A stretch of DNA of 57,632 nucleotides from the NCBI GenBank assembly GCA_046341775.1, contig JBKDQQ010000140.1, positions 1 to 57,632 of the forward strand, read 5' to 3'. The notes beneath the pieces are model-generated. The model made no database searches, was not told the DNA's origin, and was given only the letters and a program-made list of their open reading frames with translations. Positions 7,974 through 16,689 of this stretch are shown here, piece by piece. The translations under genes were made by a program, and so were the position numbers. Each line of letters starts with the position of its first letter. Positions within the stretch are counted from its first letter, which is position 1. Origin of the DNA: SXXH01 sp041165735 (GTDB lineage Bacteria; Planctomycetota; UBA1135; GCA-002686595).

Positions 7974-8708
7974 ATGGGACAGAAGATCCACCCGACAGGC
8001 TTCCGCCTGGGCACGATCGAGCCGTGGCGCAGCCGCTGGTACGCCCGCAAGAAGGACTTCGGCCGCCTGCTGCTGCAGGACAAGAAGATCCGCGACCACG
8101 TGCGCAAGGAGTTCGGCTCGGCCGGCATCCCGCGCATCGAGATCGAGCGCACGGCAGACGCCGTTAACGTGATCATCTACACCGCGCGCCCCGGCGTCCT
8201 CGTCGGCAGGAAGGGCGTGCGCGTCGAGGAGCTCAAGAAGGAGCTCCAAGGCATGACGGGCACCACGGTCCACCTGACGCTGCACGAAGTGAAGCGTCCG
8301 GAGCTGGAGGCGAAGCTCGTGGCCGAGGTGGTCGCCGAAGCGCTCGAGAAGCGCCAGGCGTTCCGCCGCGCCAGCAAGCGTGCCATCCAGACGACGCTGC
8401 AGGCCGGCGCCAAGGGCATCAAGGTCGAGATGAACGGCCGCCTCGGCGGCGCCGAGATGGCCCGCCAGAACAAGGAGCGCGAAGGTCGCGTCCCGCTGTC
8501 GACGCTGCGCGCGCACGTCGACTACGGCACGGCCGAGGCGAAGACCACCTACGGCGTCATCGGCGTCAAGGTGTGGATCTACAAGGGCGACATCGAGCGC
8601 GGCAAGATGATCGACTTCAAGGCGATCTCCGCCGCCGCCGGACGCGACTCGCGCCCCCCGCGCGGTCCGCGCGGTCCGCGTCCGCAAGGTGGTCCCGGCG
8701 GCGCCTGA
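7974..8708 (+). CDS. rpsC: 30S ribosomal protein S3
   Basis: S3 of 244 residues, starting MGQKIHPTGFRLG. It has the KH-domain core PGVLVGRKGVRVEELKKEL (about residues 74-92) and the C-terminal domain 'EMARQNKEREGRVPLSTLRA'. S3 forms part of the mRNA entry channel. The last 25 residues are a Pro/Gly/Arg-rich tail (RPPRGPRGPRPQGGPGGA), probably disordered and RNA-binding. Confidence 0.96.
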   Translation: MGQKIHPTGFRLGTIEPWRSRWYARKKDFGRLLLQDKKIRDHVRKEFGSAGIPRIEIERTADAVNVIIYTARPGVLVGRKGVRVEELKKELQGMTGTTVHLTLHEVKRPELEAKLVAEVVAEALEKRQAFRRASKRAIQTTLQAGAKGIKVEMNGRLGGAEMARQNKEREGRVPLSTLRAHVDYGTAEAKTTYGVIGVKVWIYKGDIERGKMIDFKAISAAAGRDSRPPRGPRGPRPQGGPGGA

Positions 8709-8773
8709 GCCGCGCGACGAGCCCACCCGGAGCCACACATCCAAGGCCAGCCAAACTCCACAGGAACCAAGCC

Positions 8774-9193
8774 ATGTCGATGATGCCCAAGCGGACCAAG
8801 TTCCGCAAAGTCCACCGCGGCCGCCTGAAGGGCGAAGCGACGCGCGGCAACCGCGTCGCCTTCGGCGACTTCGCGCTGCAGTCGATGGACTACTGCTGGC
8901 TGTCGGCCCGCCAGATCGAGGCCGGCCGCGTGGCCGCCTCGCGCTCCACCGGCGGCGCCGCCCGCATCTGGATCCGCGTGTTCCCGCACAAGCCCGTTTC
9001 CTCGAAGCCGGCCGAAGTCCGAATGGGCTCCGGCAAGGGCGACGTGGAGTTCTGGGCCGCGGAGATCAAGCCCGGCACGGTGCTGTACGAGATCGGCGGC
9101 ATCACCGAGGACAAGGCGCGCGTCGCGTTCAAGCGCGTCGCGCACAAGATGCCCATCAAGGTCAAGATGATCCGTCGCCTGCCGACGACCTGA
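8774..9193 (+). CDS. rplP: 50S ribosomal protein L16
   Basis: L16 of 139 residues; three ATGs within nine bases (8774, 8780, 8783) are possible starts, and the last gives the common MPKRTKFRKVHRGR N-terminus. The segment 'GDFALQSMDYCWLSARQIEAGR' and the basic C-terminus (KMPIKVKMIRRL) are typical. L16 helps to shape the A site of the 50S subunit. Confidence 0.95.
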   Translation: MSMMPKRTKFRKVHRGRLKGEATRGNRVAFGDFALQSMDYCWLSARQIEAGRVAASRSTGGAARIWIRVFPHKPVSSKPAEVRMGSGKGDVEFWAAEIKPGTVLYEIGGITEDKARVAFKRVAHKMPIKVKMIRRLPTT

Positions 9194-9297
9194 GCGCGGC
9201 GCGCACGCACGCCACGCATACCCAGGACCACGCACACGCAGGCCACGCACTCGCAGGCACGAACAGCCAGACGACCAGGACAAGGACGAGAACAGCG

Positions 9298-9510
9298 ATG
9301 AAGATCGAGGAAATCCGCGGCAAGACCAGCGACGAGCTGGAGATCGAGCTGCAGAAGATGCGCAGGGAGGTCTTCGACCTGCGCTTCAAGTCGTCGACCC
9401 AGGCCCTGACCAGCCCGGCGCGCATCCGCCAGTTGCGCCGCATGGTCGCCCGCATGGAAACCGTGCTGACCGAGCGTCGCCTCGGCCTGCGCGGCAACTC
9501 GGCCTCCTGA
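9298..9510 (+). CDS. rpmC: 50S ribosomal protein L29
   Basis: L29 of 70 residues, a two-helix protein (MKIEEIRGKTSDELEIELQK and 'PARIRQLRRMVARMETVL') located beside L23 at the tunnel exit. The preceding gap of 104 bp is rich in cacgca-like runs and shows no clear signal. Confidence 0.94.
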   Translation: MKIEEIRGKTSDELEIELQKMRREVFDLRFKSSTQALTSPARIRQLRRMVARMETVLTERRLGLRGNSAS

Positions 9511-9530
9511 ACGCCGGAGCCACATAGAAC

Positions 9531-9845
9531 ATGGACACCCAAGCACGCACGCGCCGCCGCACGGTCGAAGGGATCGTGACCAGCGACAAGATGACGCAGA
9601 CCATCACGGTCCTCGTCGAGCGCACCTACAAGCACCCGAAGTACGGCAAGTACATCCGCAAGGCGAAGAAGTACCACGCTCACGACGAGGAGGGCACGGC
9701 CAAGCCGGGCGACCTCGTCGAGATCGCGGAGTGCCGCCCGATGAGCAAGCTCAAGCGCTGGCGCCTCGTGCGCGTGGTGCGCGCCGGCGCCGTGGCGCAA
9801 GGCTCGGTCGACTTCACGCCGGACGTCGTCGGAGGTGGCGCATGA
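9531..9845 (+). CDS. rpsQ: 30S ribosomal protein S17
   Basis: S17 of 104 residues, slightly longer than the usual 80-90 because of a short N-terminal leader and a C-terminal tail. The core GIVTSDKMTQTITVLVERTY and KKYHAHDE segments of the OB-fold are clear. It binds 16S rRNA early in assembly. Its stop overlaps the rplN start (ATGA). Confidence 0.95.
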   Translation: MDTQARTRRRTVEGIVTSDKMTQTITVLVERTYKHPKYGKYIRKAKKYHAHDEEGTAKPGDLVEIAECRPMSKLKRWRLVRVVRAGAVAQGSVDFTPDVVGGGA

Positions 9846-10210
9846 TCCAGATGCAGACCTTCCTGGACGTCGCCGACAACACGGGCGCGAAGCTCGCCCA
9901 GTGCATCAAGGTGCTCGGCGGCACCCACCGGCGCTACGCCGGCCTCGGCGACATCGTCGTGGTGTCGATCAAGAAGTCGATGCCCGGCAGCGAGCTCAAG
10001 CAGGGCTCCGTCGCCAAGGGCGTGGTGGTGCGCGTGAAGAAGTCCGTGCGCCGCGCGGACGGGTCCTACGTGCGCTTCGACCAGAACGCCGTGGTGATCG
10101 TCGACGCCGAAGGCAACCCCAAGGGCACGCGCATCTTCGGCGCCGTCGCCCGCGAACTGCGCGAGCGCAACTTCATGAAGATCATCTCGCTGGCCCAGGA
10201 GGTGGTGTGA
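9842..10210 (+). CDS. rplN: 50S ribosomal protein L14
   Basis: L14 of exactly 122 residues, the family norm, starting MIQMQTFLDVADNTGAK, with 'RRADGSYVRFDQNAVVIVD' and GTRIFGAVARELR. It forms an intersubunit bridge. One of the few clear Shine-Dalgarno sequences of the operon, GGAGG (9831-9835), precedes its ATG inside the end of rpsQ. Confidence 0.97.
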   Translation: MIQMQTFLDVADNTGAKLAQCIKVLGGTHRRYAGLGDIVVVSIKKSMPGSELKQGSVAKGVVVRVKKSVRRADGSYVRFDQNAVVIVDAEGNPKGTRIFGAVARELRERNFMKIISLAQEVV

Positions 10211-10497
10211 TGGCCGCCTCGACCCCGAGCAAGTTCCGCCTCAAGAAGGGCGACACCGTCGCCGTCGTCGCGGGCAACGACAAGGGCAAGACCGGCGTGG
10301 TCAAGTCCGTCGTGCGCGAGACCGGCCGCGTCGTCGTCGAGGGCGTCAACCTGCGCTGGAAGCACAGGAAGCCCTCGCAGAAGAACCCCAAGGGGGAACG
10401 CGTCCAGATCGAGGTCGCGATCCACGCCTCGAACGTGATGCACGTCGGCGCCGATGGCAAGCCGACGCGCAAGGCCCCCGCGCGCACCAAGAAGTGA
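10210..10497 (+). CDS. rplX: 50S ribosomal protein L24
   Basis: L24 of 95 residues with the KOW motif near the N-terminus (KGDTVAVVAGNDKGKTGVVK). It is one of the two assembly-initiator proteins of the 50S subunit. Its ATG shares one base with the rplN stop (TGATG), so translation is coupled. The C-terminus is Lys/Arg/Pro-rich. Confidence 0.95.
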   Translation: MAASTPSKFRLKKGDTVAVVAGNDKGKTGVVKSVVRETGRVVVEGVNLRWKHRKPSQKNPKGERVQIEVAIHASNVMHVGADGKPTRKAPARTKK

Positions 10498-10520
10498 GGC
10501 GCTGAAAGCGACACGCTGAC

Positions 10521-11081
10521 ATGGCACGACTCAAGGAAAAGTACCTGTCCCAGGTGAAGCCGGCCCTCAAGGACCGCTTCAAGATCGGCAACGACCACGC
10601 CGTCCCGCGCCTGGAGAAGATCGTCATCAACATGGGCGTCAACGGCGCGGTGGAGAACAAGAACCGCGTCGAATCGGCGGCCAAGGACCTGGCGATCATC
10701 GCCGGCCAGCGGCCCACGATCCGCAAGGCCAAGAAGGCCATCTCGGGCTTCAAGCTGCGCGAGGGCATGCCGATCGGCTGCGCCGTGACGCTGCGCCACC
10801 AGCGCATGTGGGAGTTCGCCGACCGCCTCTTCTCGATCGTGCTGCCCCGAATCCGCGACTTCCGCGGGGTGAAGGACAAGCTGGACGGCCGCGGCAACTA
10901 CACGCTCGGCCTGTCGGAGCAGTCCGTCTTCCCGGAGATCGACTTCGACAAGATCGACGCCGTGCAGGGCATGGACATCACCTTCGTCACCAGCGCGCCC
11001 GACGACGAGCAGGGCTACGCGCTGCTGAAGGAATTGGGCATGCCGTTCATGATCCGCGAAACCAAGGGCAAGAAGGCCTGA
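10521..11081 (+). CDS. rplE: 50S ribosomal protein L5
   Basis: L5 of 186 residues. The conserved segments VPRLEKIVINMGVN, QRPTIRKAKKAISGFKLREG and LPRIRDFRGV are all present. L5 binds 5S rRNA with L18 in the central protuberance. Confidence 0.97.
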   Translation: MARLKEKYLSQVKPALKDRFKIGNDHAVPRLEKIVINMGVNGAVENKNRVESAAKDLAIIAGQRPTIRKAKKAISGFKLREGMPIGCAVTLRHQRMWEFADRLFSIVLPRIRDFRGVKDKLDGRGNYTLGLSEQSVFPEIDFDKIDAVQGMDITFVTSAPDDEQGYALLKELGMPFMIRETKGKKA

Positions 11082-11125
11082 CGGCCGCCTGGACCAGGGC
11101 ACCTGACAAACACGGACTAGACCAG

Positions 11126-11311
11126 ATGGCCAAGCTTTGCCTCATCCTCAAGAGCCAGAAGAAGCCCAAGTTCTCCACCCGCGCGTACACGCGCTGCACG
11201 ATGTGCGGCCGGGCGCGCGCGGTCTACCGCAAGTTCGGCATCTGCCGCCTCTGCCTGCGCAGCCTCGCGCACAAGGGCGAGATCCCCGGCATGCGCAAGG
11301 CCTCGTGGTGA
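11126..11311 (+). CDS. rpsN: 30S ribosomal protein S14, zinc-binding form
   Basis: The short form of S14, 61 residues, with two CxxC pairs (CTMC and CRLC) that bind zinc, and the usual C-terminus IPGMRKASW. The start at 11126 gives MAKLCLILKSQKKPKF. The long zinc-free S14 of E. coli is about 100 residues, so this is clearly the C+ type. Confidence 0.96.
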   Translation: MAKLCLILKSQKKPKFSTRAYTRCTMCGRARAVYRKFGICRLCLRSLAHKGEIPGMRKASW

Positions 11312-11333
11312 TCGAGAAGGGAACCAGACAGCC

Positions 11334-11729
11334 ATGATGACCGATCCGATCGCCGACCTCTGCACGCGCATCCGCAACGCCAACACCGTGCGCGCGTCCT
11401 CCTTGTCCATGCCCGCCTCGCGCCTCAAGGTGGGCGTGGCGCAGATCCTCAAGGAGGAGGGCTACATCAAGGACTACGCCGTGGAACCCGGCCAACCCGC
11501 CTCGACCCTGACGATCCAGCTCAAGTACGGCGAGTACGGCGAGTTCGTGATCCAGTCGATCGAGCGCATCAGCAAGCCCGGCTGCCGCGTGTACGCGTCG
11601 GCCAAGGAGCTCAAGCCGATCATCCGCGGCATGGGCATCCAGATCCTGTCGACCCCCAAGGGCATCCTCTCCGATCGCGGCGCGCGCAAGGAGAACGTCG
11701 GCGGGGAGATCCTCGCCCGGGTGCGCTGA
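11334..11729 (+). CDS. rpsH: 30S ribosomal protein S8
   Basis: S8 of 131 residues, with a double ATG start (11334 or 11337). TDPIADLCTRIRNAN at the N-terminus and LSTPKGILSDRGARKENVGGE at the C-terminus are diagnostic. S8 binds the central domain of 16S rRNA and, in E. coli, represses the spc operon. Confidence 0.96.
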   Translation: MMTDPIADLCTRIRNANTVRASSLSMPASRLKVGVAQILKEEGYIKDYAVEPGQPASTLTIQLKYGEYGEFVIQSIERISKPGCRVYASAKELKPIIRGMGIQILSTPKGILSDRGARKENVGGEILARVR

Positions 11730-11772
11730 TCCCGCGCAGGACGCAGAGCCAAACACACACGGAGCACGATCC

Positions 11773-12321
11773 ATGTCCCGCATCGGCAAGAAGCCCGTCG
11801 CCATCCCGGCCGGGGTCACGGTCACCAAGGCCGCCGACAAGAAGATCAAGGTCAAGGGCCCGAAGGGCGAGCTTGAGCTCGCGCTGCGGCCCGAGGTCGA
11901 CGTCGCCGTCGACAAGGCCGAAGTGACGGTCTCGGTGGTGGACGCGAGCAACGCGCGCGCCGCCAGCGCCTACCACGGCATGACGCGCGCCTTCCTCGCC
12001 AACATGGTCGAGGGGGTCTCCAAGGGCTTCGAGAAGCGCCTCGAGATCCAGGGCGTCGGTTGGAACGCGACGATGCAGGGGACCAAGATCTCCCTGAACG
12101 TCGGCTACAACAAGCCGGTCGTGCTGCCCATCCCCAAGGGCCTGACGGTCACCTGCCCCGACCCGACGAACATCATCATCCAAGGTTGCGACGCGCAGGT
12201 CGTCGGCGAACTGGCCGCGACCATCCGTCGCCAGCGTCCGCCGGAGCCCTACCAGGGCAAGGGCGTGCGCTACAAGGGCGAGAAGGTCGAGCGCAAGCAG
12301 GGCAAGAGCTTCGGCAGCTGA
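11773..12321 (+). CDS. rplF: 50S ribosomal protein L6
   Basis: L6 of 182 residues, starting MSRIGKKPVAIPAGV, with both repeats of the fold and the C-terminal signature PEPYQGKGVRYKGEKVERK. It lies at the base of the L7/L12 stalk, near the sarcin-ricin loop. Confidence 0.97.
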   Translation: MSRIGKKPVAIPAGVTVTKAADKKIKVKGPKGELELALRPEVDVAVDKAEVTVSVVDASNARAASAYHGMTRAFLANMVEGVSKGFEKRLEIQGVGWNATMQGTKISLNVGYNKPVVLPIPKGLTVTCPDPTNIIIQGCDAQVVGELAATIRRQRPPEPYQGKGVRYKGEKVERKQGKSFGS

Positions 12322-12344
12322 TAGGAGCTGCGAAGGAACCACAC

Positions 12345-12713
12345 ATGAAGCAGATTTTCGTCAAGGCCAAGCGTCGCCAGCGCCGCGCGTTCCACGTGCG
12401 CCGTGTCATCCGCACGACCAGCTCGTTGCCGCGCCTGTCGGTCAGCCGCTCGCTGAAGCACATCAGCGCGCAGATCATCGACGACGCGCAGGGCCGCACC
12501 CTCGCCGCCGCCACGAGCGCCGCCAAGGCCCTCGCGGACCAATTGAAGGGCAAGACCAAGACCCAGAAGGCGCAGATCGTCGGCGCCGAACTGGCGCGCA
12601 AGGCCAAGGAAGCCGGCGTGACCGCGGTCGTGTTCGATCGGGGCTTCGCCCGCTACCACGGCCGCGTCAAGGCGCTGGCCGACGCCGTCCGCGAGGGCGG
12701 CCTCACCTTCTGA
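12345..12713 (+). CDS. rplR: 50S ribosomal protein L18
   Basis: L18 of 122 residues from the ATG at 12345. It has the basic N-terminus (KAKRRQRRAFHVRR), 'RLSVSRSLKHISAQIIDDAQGRTLAAA' and the ending FDRGFARYHGRVKALADAVREGGL. It binds 5S rRNA with L5. Confidence 0.95.
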   Translation: MKQIFVKAKRRQRRAFHVRRVIRTTSSLPRLSVSRSLKHISAQIIDDAQGRTLAAATSAAKALADQLKGKTKTQKAQIVGAELARKAKEAGVTAVVFDRGFARYHGRVKALADAVREGGLTF

Positions 12714-12752
12714 TCCGACCCGTCCCCACGCATCCACGACACGCACACAGAC

Positions 12753-13271
12753 ATGAAGCCCAATATTCGCTTCCTCGACGGGATGGAGACCGCGGAAATC
12801 GGCGAGTTCGCCGGGGAACCGCTGCTGGTCAAGGTCAACCGCTCGTCCGCCACCGTGAAGGGCGGTCGCCGCTTCTCGTTCTCGGCCCTCTCGATCACCG
12901 GCAACAAGTCGGGCATCGTCGGCTACGGCTACGCCAAGGCGCGCCAGGTCCCGAACGCGATCGAGAAGGCCGCGCGCGACGGTCGCAAGCACCTGATGCG
13001 CGTGCCGATCACCTCCGCGGGGACGATCCCGCACGAGGTCGAAGGCTTCTACTGCAGCGCGAAGGTGCGCATGCTGCCGGCCTCGCCGGGCACGGGCATC
13101 ATCGCCTGCCCGTCGGTGCGCGCGGTGTGCGAGCAGGCCGGCATCAAGGACATCCTCACCAAGTCCTACGGCTCGACCAACCCGATCAACCTCGTGAAGG
13201 CCACGCTGCACGCCTTGTCGCAGCTGCGCACGCCCGAGCAGGTCGCGCAACTGCGCGGCATCTCGCTCTGA
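12753..13271 (+). CDS. rpsE: 30S ribosomal protein S5
   Basis: S5 of 172 residues. The double-stranded-RNA-binding domain (VKVNRSSATVKGGRRFSFSA) and the C-terminal domain ('GTGIIACPSVRAVCEQAGI') are typical. S5 contributes to decoding accuracy and the mRNA entry site. rplO follows after 46 bp, with no L30 gene between as in E. coli. Confidence 0.96.
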   Translation: MKPNIRFLDGMETAEIGEFAGEPLLVKVNRSSATVKGGRRFSFSALSITGNKSGIVGYGYAKARQVPNAIEKAARDGRKHLMRVPITSAGTIPHEVEGFYCSAKVRMLPASPGTGIIACPSVRAVCEQAGIKDILTKSYGSTNPINLVKATLHALSQLRTPEQVAQLRGISL

Positions 13272-13317
13272 GCGTCCGGCCCGCACGCCTACGGCACAAG
13301 AACGACAGGAACACGCC

Positions 13318-13791
13318 ATGGACCTGAACCAAGTCGAACAAGGTGGAATCCGCTACGAGGACCGGCGCCGCATCGGACGCGGTCCCGGCTCCGGCCTCGG
13401 CAAGACGGCCGGTCGCGGACACAAGGGCTGGGGCCAGCGCTCCGGCACCAGCCGCCGCCCCGGCTACGAAGGCGGCCAGATGCCGATCTACCGCCGCGTG
13501 CCCAAGCGCGGCTTCACCAACGCCCGCTTCGGCACCGAGTACACGATCATCAACGTGGACAAGCTGAACGCGTTCGCCGACGGCGCGACCGTCGACCTCG
13601 ACGCGGTCATCGGCCTCGGCCTCGCCAGCAAGCTCTCGCCGCTCATGAAGGTGCTCGGCGACGGCGAGTTGACGCGCAAGCTGGTCGTGCGCGCCCAGAA
13701 GTTCACCAAGTCGGCCGAGGAGAAGATCCTCAAGGCCGGGGGCACCGTCGTCCGCCTCGACCACCACGGTCGCGAGGCCCAGGCCGAGTGA
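13318..13791 (+). CDS. rplO: 50S ribosomal protein L15
   Basis: L15 of 157 residues. The Gly/Arg-rich N-terminus (RRIGRGPGSGLGKTAGRGHKGW) is the extension that threads through 23S rRNA, and the C-terminal fold contains VPKRGFTNARFGTEY. The gene before it is rpsE, so L30 (rpmD), which often sits here, is missing from the operon. Confidence 0.96.
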   Translation: MDLNQVEQGGIRYEDRRRIGRGPGSGLGKTAGRGHKGWGQRSGTSRRPGYEGGQMPIYRRVPKRGFTNARFGTEYTIINVDKLNAFADGATVDLDAVIGLGLASKLSPLMKVLGDGELTRKLVVRAQKFTKSAEEKILKAGGTVVRLDHHGREAQAE

Positions 13792-13862
13792 CCAGCACGT
13801 CCCGCCGCGCGGCGGGACGGACCACCAGGACCCCCCCGGAAACCGAGAGACCGGACGACCAA

Positions 13863-15191
13863 GTGGCGAACCAGCTCCAACAGAACTTCCTGCAGCTGTT
13901 CAAGGTTCCCGAGACCCGTCAGAAGATCTATCTGACGCTGGTCCTCCTGCTCGTCTTCCGCTTGGGCTTCCAGATCCCGATCCCCGGGATGAGCCCCGAG
14001 TTCCTCAAGTCGGCCCAGGACCAGAACGCCATCTTCGGCCTGATGAGCGCGTTCTCCGGCGGCGACTTCGGGTCGACGACGATCTTCGCCCTGGGCATCA
14101 TGCCCTACATCTCGGCGTCGATCATCTTCTCGATGCTGACCAAGGTCTCTCCAGCCATCGAAGCCATCCAGAAGGAAGGCGCCGCCGGCCAGAAGAAGAT
14201 CAACCAGTGGACGCGCCTCTCGGTGGTGCCGATCGCCATCCTCCAGGCCCTGTTCATCTACGTGGGCGTGTTCCTGCAGAACAAGACCATGATCGCGGCC
14301 GAGATGCAGGACAGCTCCGTCGCGCTCGGCGTGATCGTCGTCATGAGCCTGCTCGCGGGATCGCTGTTCGTCATGTGGCTGGGCGAGCTCATCACCGAGT
14401 TCGGCGTGGGCAACGGCGCCTCCTTGCTGATCATGGCCGGCATCGTGGCCGAGATCCCCGTGGCCATCAGCAGCATCATCGAGGCGGAGGACTTCTGGCA
14501 GACGATCCTCGGCCTGTCGGCCATCTGGGCCGTCACGGTGCTGGTCGTGGTGTTCATCCACAAGGGCGCGCGCCGCGTGCCGATCCAGTACGCGCGCCTG
14601 ACGCGCGGAACCCAGGCCTACGGCGGCCAGCGCCACTACCTGCCGCTCAAGGTGAACATGGCCGGCGTCATGCCGGTCGTCTTCGCCAGCGTGATCTTCA
14701 TCATCCCGCAGCTCCTGCTCGAGTTCGTGGGCGCGACGGAGTGGACCCAGGTCTTCAGTTCGCCGACCGGCTTCGTGCACGTCGTGCTGTTCTCGGGCCT
14801 GGTGTTCTTCTTCTGCTTCTTCTGGAACCGCCTGATGTTCCAGCCGAACGAGATCGCCGACAACCTGCGCGAACACGGCTCCTTCGTGCCGGGCATCCGC
14901 CCGGGCGCGAAGACCGCCGAGTACCTGTCGAGCGTCCTCACGCGCATCACGCTCGCCGGCGCCGCGTTCCTCGCCGTCATCTCGGTCGCGCCGGCCTTCC
15001 TGACGCAGGGCGTCAGCAATCCGGCCCTGATGTACTTCCTCGGCGGCACCTCGGTGCTGATCGTCGTCGGCGTGGCGCTCGACCTGGTCGACCGCCTCAA
15101 CGCGCAACTCGTCATGAAGAACTACGAGGGCTTCATGAAGTCCTCGGGCCCGGGTTGGACGCGCGGCGCCACCAAGGGGGATGCGCGGTGA
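13863..15191 (+). CDS. secY: preprotein translocase subunit SecY
   Basis: SecY forms the protein-conducting channel of the inner membrane with SecE and SecG. From the GTG at 13863 it has 442 residues, the usual length, and begins ANQLQQNFLQLFKVPETRQK just before the first membrane segment. A GTG at 13788, overlapping the rplO stop, would add 25 low-complexity residues and is the alternative. About ten hydrophobic segments are visible, together with FRLGFQIPIPGM, 'GIMPYISASII', the cytoplasmic loop YGGQRHYLPLKVNMAGVMP and the C-terminal RLNAQLVMKNYEG. The stop overlaps the adk start (GTGA). Confidence 0.95.
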   Translation: MANQLQQNFLQLFKVPETRQKIYLTLVLLLVFRLGFQIPIPGMSPEFLKSAQDQNAIFGLMSAFSGGDFGSTTIFALGIMPYISASIIFSMLTKVSPAIEAIQKEGAAGQKKINQWTRLSVVPIAILQALFIYVGVFLQNKTMIAAEMQDSSVALGVIVVMSLLAGSLFVMWLGELITEFGVGNGASLLIMAGIVAEIPVAISSIIEAEDFWQTILGLSAIWAVTVLVVVFIHKGARRVPIQYARLTRGTQAYGGQRHYLPLKVNMAGVMPVVFASVIFIIPQLLLEFVGATEWTQVFSSPTGFVHVVLFSGLVFFFCFFWNRLMFQPNEIADNLREHGSFVPGIRPGAKTAEYLSSVLTRITLAGAAFLAVISVAPAFLTQGVSNPALMYFLGGTSVLIVVGVALDLVDRLNAQLVMKNYEGFMKSSGPGWTRGATKGDAR

Positions 15192-15847
15192 CGAAGCGTC
15201 GCGTGGTCATCCTGCTCGGCCCTCCGGGCGCGGGCAAGGGCACGCAGGCCTCGCGCCTGTCGGCGGCGCTGTCGCTGCCGCACGTGTCCACCGGCGACTT
15301 GTTCCGCGAGAACAAGGCCAAGGGCACGCCGCTCGGCAAGCAGGCGCAGGGCTACATGGACTCCGGCAAGCTCGTCCCCGACGAACTCGTGCTGGACATG
15401 CTGTTCGACCGCGTCGCGCGCGCCGATTGCGCCGGTGGCTGCCTGCTGGATGGCTTCCCGCGCACGCTGGCGCAAGCCGAGGCCCTCGCGCTTCGTCTAT
15501 CGGGCGTCGAGGTGGTCGCCTTGAACCTGCGCGTGCCCGACGCCGCGCTGGTCGAGCGGCTCACGGGACGCCGCACCTGCGGCGCCTGCGGCAACATCCA
15601 CCACGTGCGCCACTCGCCGCCCAAGGCCGAGGGTCGCTGCGACAAGTGCGGCGGGGCGCTCGTCGTGCGCAGCGACGACCAGGTCGACACCGTCACCAAG
15701 CGCCTCGCGGTGTACCGCGAGCAGACGCTGCCGCTCGAGGGCTGGTACCGCCAGCGCGGCCTGCTTTCCGAAGTCGATGGCGATCGCGCCGCCGACCTCG
15801 TCTATTCCGACCTCGTGCGGGCCGCCACGGCCGTGGGAGCCGCGTGA
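15188..15847 (+). CDS. adk: adenylate kinase, zinc-lid form
   Basis: Catalyses ATP + AMP to 2 ADP. From the GTG at 15188 it is 219 residues. The P-loop is GPPGAGKGTQ (about 11-20); LLDGFPRTLAQAEAL binds AMP. The lid carries two CxxC pairs (CGAC and CDKC) for a structural zinc, the long type found in Gram-positives and many other phyla and not in E. coli. It is in the secY-adk-infA order of spc operons, but the map gene common between adk and infA is absent. Confidence 0.96.
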   Translation: MTKRRVVILLGPPGAGKGTQASRLSAALSLPHVSTGDLFRENKAKGTPLGKQAQGYMDSGKLVPDELVLDMLFDRVARADCAGGCLLDGFPRTLAQAEALALRLSGVEVVALNLRVPDAALVERLTGRRTCGACGNIHHVRHSPPKAEGRCDKCGGALVVRSDDQVDTVTKRLAVYREQTLPLEGWYRQRGLLSEVDGDRAADLVYSDLVRAATAVGAA

Positions 15848-16086
15848 TGGCCAAGGAAGAACCGATCACCGTCGAGGCCATGGTCACCGAGTCGCTGCCG
15901 AACGCGCGCTTCCGCGCCAAGCTCGAGTCGGGACACGAGATCCTCGCGCACGTGAGCGGCAAGATGCGGATGCACTACATCCGGATCCTGCCCGGGGACA
16001 AGATCACCGTGGAGATGTCGCCCTACGACTTGACGAAGGGCCGGATCGTCTGCCGCGGAGAGCGTAGAAAGAGGGATGGATCATGA
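15847..16086 (+). CDS. infA: translation initiation factor IF-1
   Basis: IF-1 of 79 residues, an S1-like OB-fold protein that occupies the A site during initiation. MAKEEPITVEAMVTESLPNA and 'VSGKMRMHYIRILPGDKITVEMSPYDLTKGRI' match the family closely; the C-terminal tail is slightly longer than the usual 72. Its ATG overlaps the adk stop by one base and its stop overlaps the rpmJ start (ATGA). Confidence 0.96.
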   Translation: MAKEEPITVEAMVTESLPNARFRAKLESGHEILAHVSGKMRMHYIRILPGDKITVEMSPYDLTKGRIVCRGERRKRDGS

Positions 16087-16199
16087 AAGTCCGTAGCAGC
16101 GTTCGTCGCATGTGCATGAACTGCAAGGTGGTCCGGCGCCGTGGCGTCGTGCGCATCATCTGCAGCGACAAGCGCCACAAGCAGCGCCAGGGCAAGTGA
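16083..16199 (+). CDS. rpmJ: 50S ribosomal protein L36
   Basis: L36 of 38 residues, MKVRSSVRRMCMNCK followed by VVRRRGVVRIICSDKRHKQRQGK. It is the zinc-binding form, with C11, C14, C27 and H32 as ligands. It lies between infA and rpsM, the usual place, overlapping the infA stop by 4 bp. Confidence 0.96.
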   Translation: MKVRSSVRRMCMNCKVVRRRGVVRIICSDKRHKQRQGK

Positions 16200-16242
16200 G
16201 CAGCCCGGCCTCCACAGCACACACCACTAGAGAGAACTGAAC

Positions 16243-16626
16243 ATGCCCCGTCTGATCGGTGTCGACATCCCCCCGAACAAGCGCCTCGAGATCGCGCTGA
16301 CCTACGTCTACGGCGTCGGTCGCACGACCTCCGCCAAGACCTGCGCGGCCCTCAAGCTCGATCCGGGCATGAAGTCCCGCGACCTGACCGAGGAGCAGTT
16401 GGCCAACATCGCGAACTACCTGCAGAAGGAGTACGCGGTGGAGGGCACGCTGCGCCGCCTCGTGGCCGCCTCGATCGCGCGCTTGCGCGACATCGGCTGC
16501 TATCGCGGCATGCGCCATCGTCGCGGGTTGCCGGTGCGCGGCCAGCGCACGCGCACGAACAGCCGCACGCGGAAGGGCCCGAGGAAGACGGTGGCCGGCA
16601 AGAAGTCGGTCAAGGGCATGAAGTGA
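16243..16626 (+). CDS. rpsM: 30S ribosomal protein S13
   Basis: S13 of 127 residues, starting MPRLIGVDIPPNKRLEIALT. The helix-two-turn-helix region and the basic C-terminal tail with 'RGLPVRGQRTRTNSRTRKGPRK' are conserved. It contacts P-site tRNA and bridges the subunits. Confidence 0.97.
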   Translation: MPRLIGVDIPPNKRLEIALTYVYGVGRTTSAKTCAALKLDPGMKSRDLTEEQLANIANYLQKEYAVEGTLRRLVAASIARLRDIGCYRGMRHRRGLPVRGQRTRTNSRTRKGPRKTVAGKKSVKGMK

Positions 16627-16689
16627 CCGGGCTGGCGGGCCGGCAACGGCTCGCCGCGCGACCACGCAACGAAAGCCCAGGAAGCACAC

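Noticed and set aside
12714..13317. A hidden rpmD (L30) around rpsE
   Set aside because: The gaps on both sides of rpsE are 39 and 46 bp and cannot hold a 60-residue gene.
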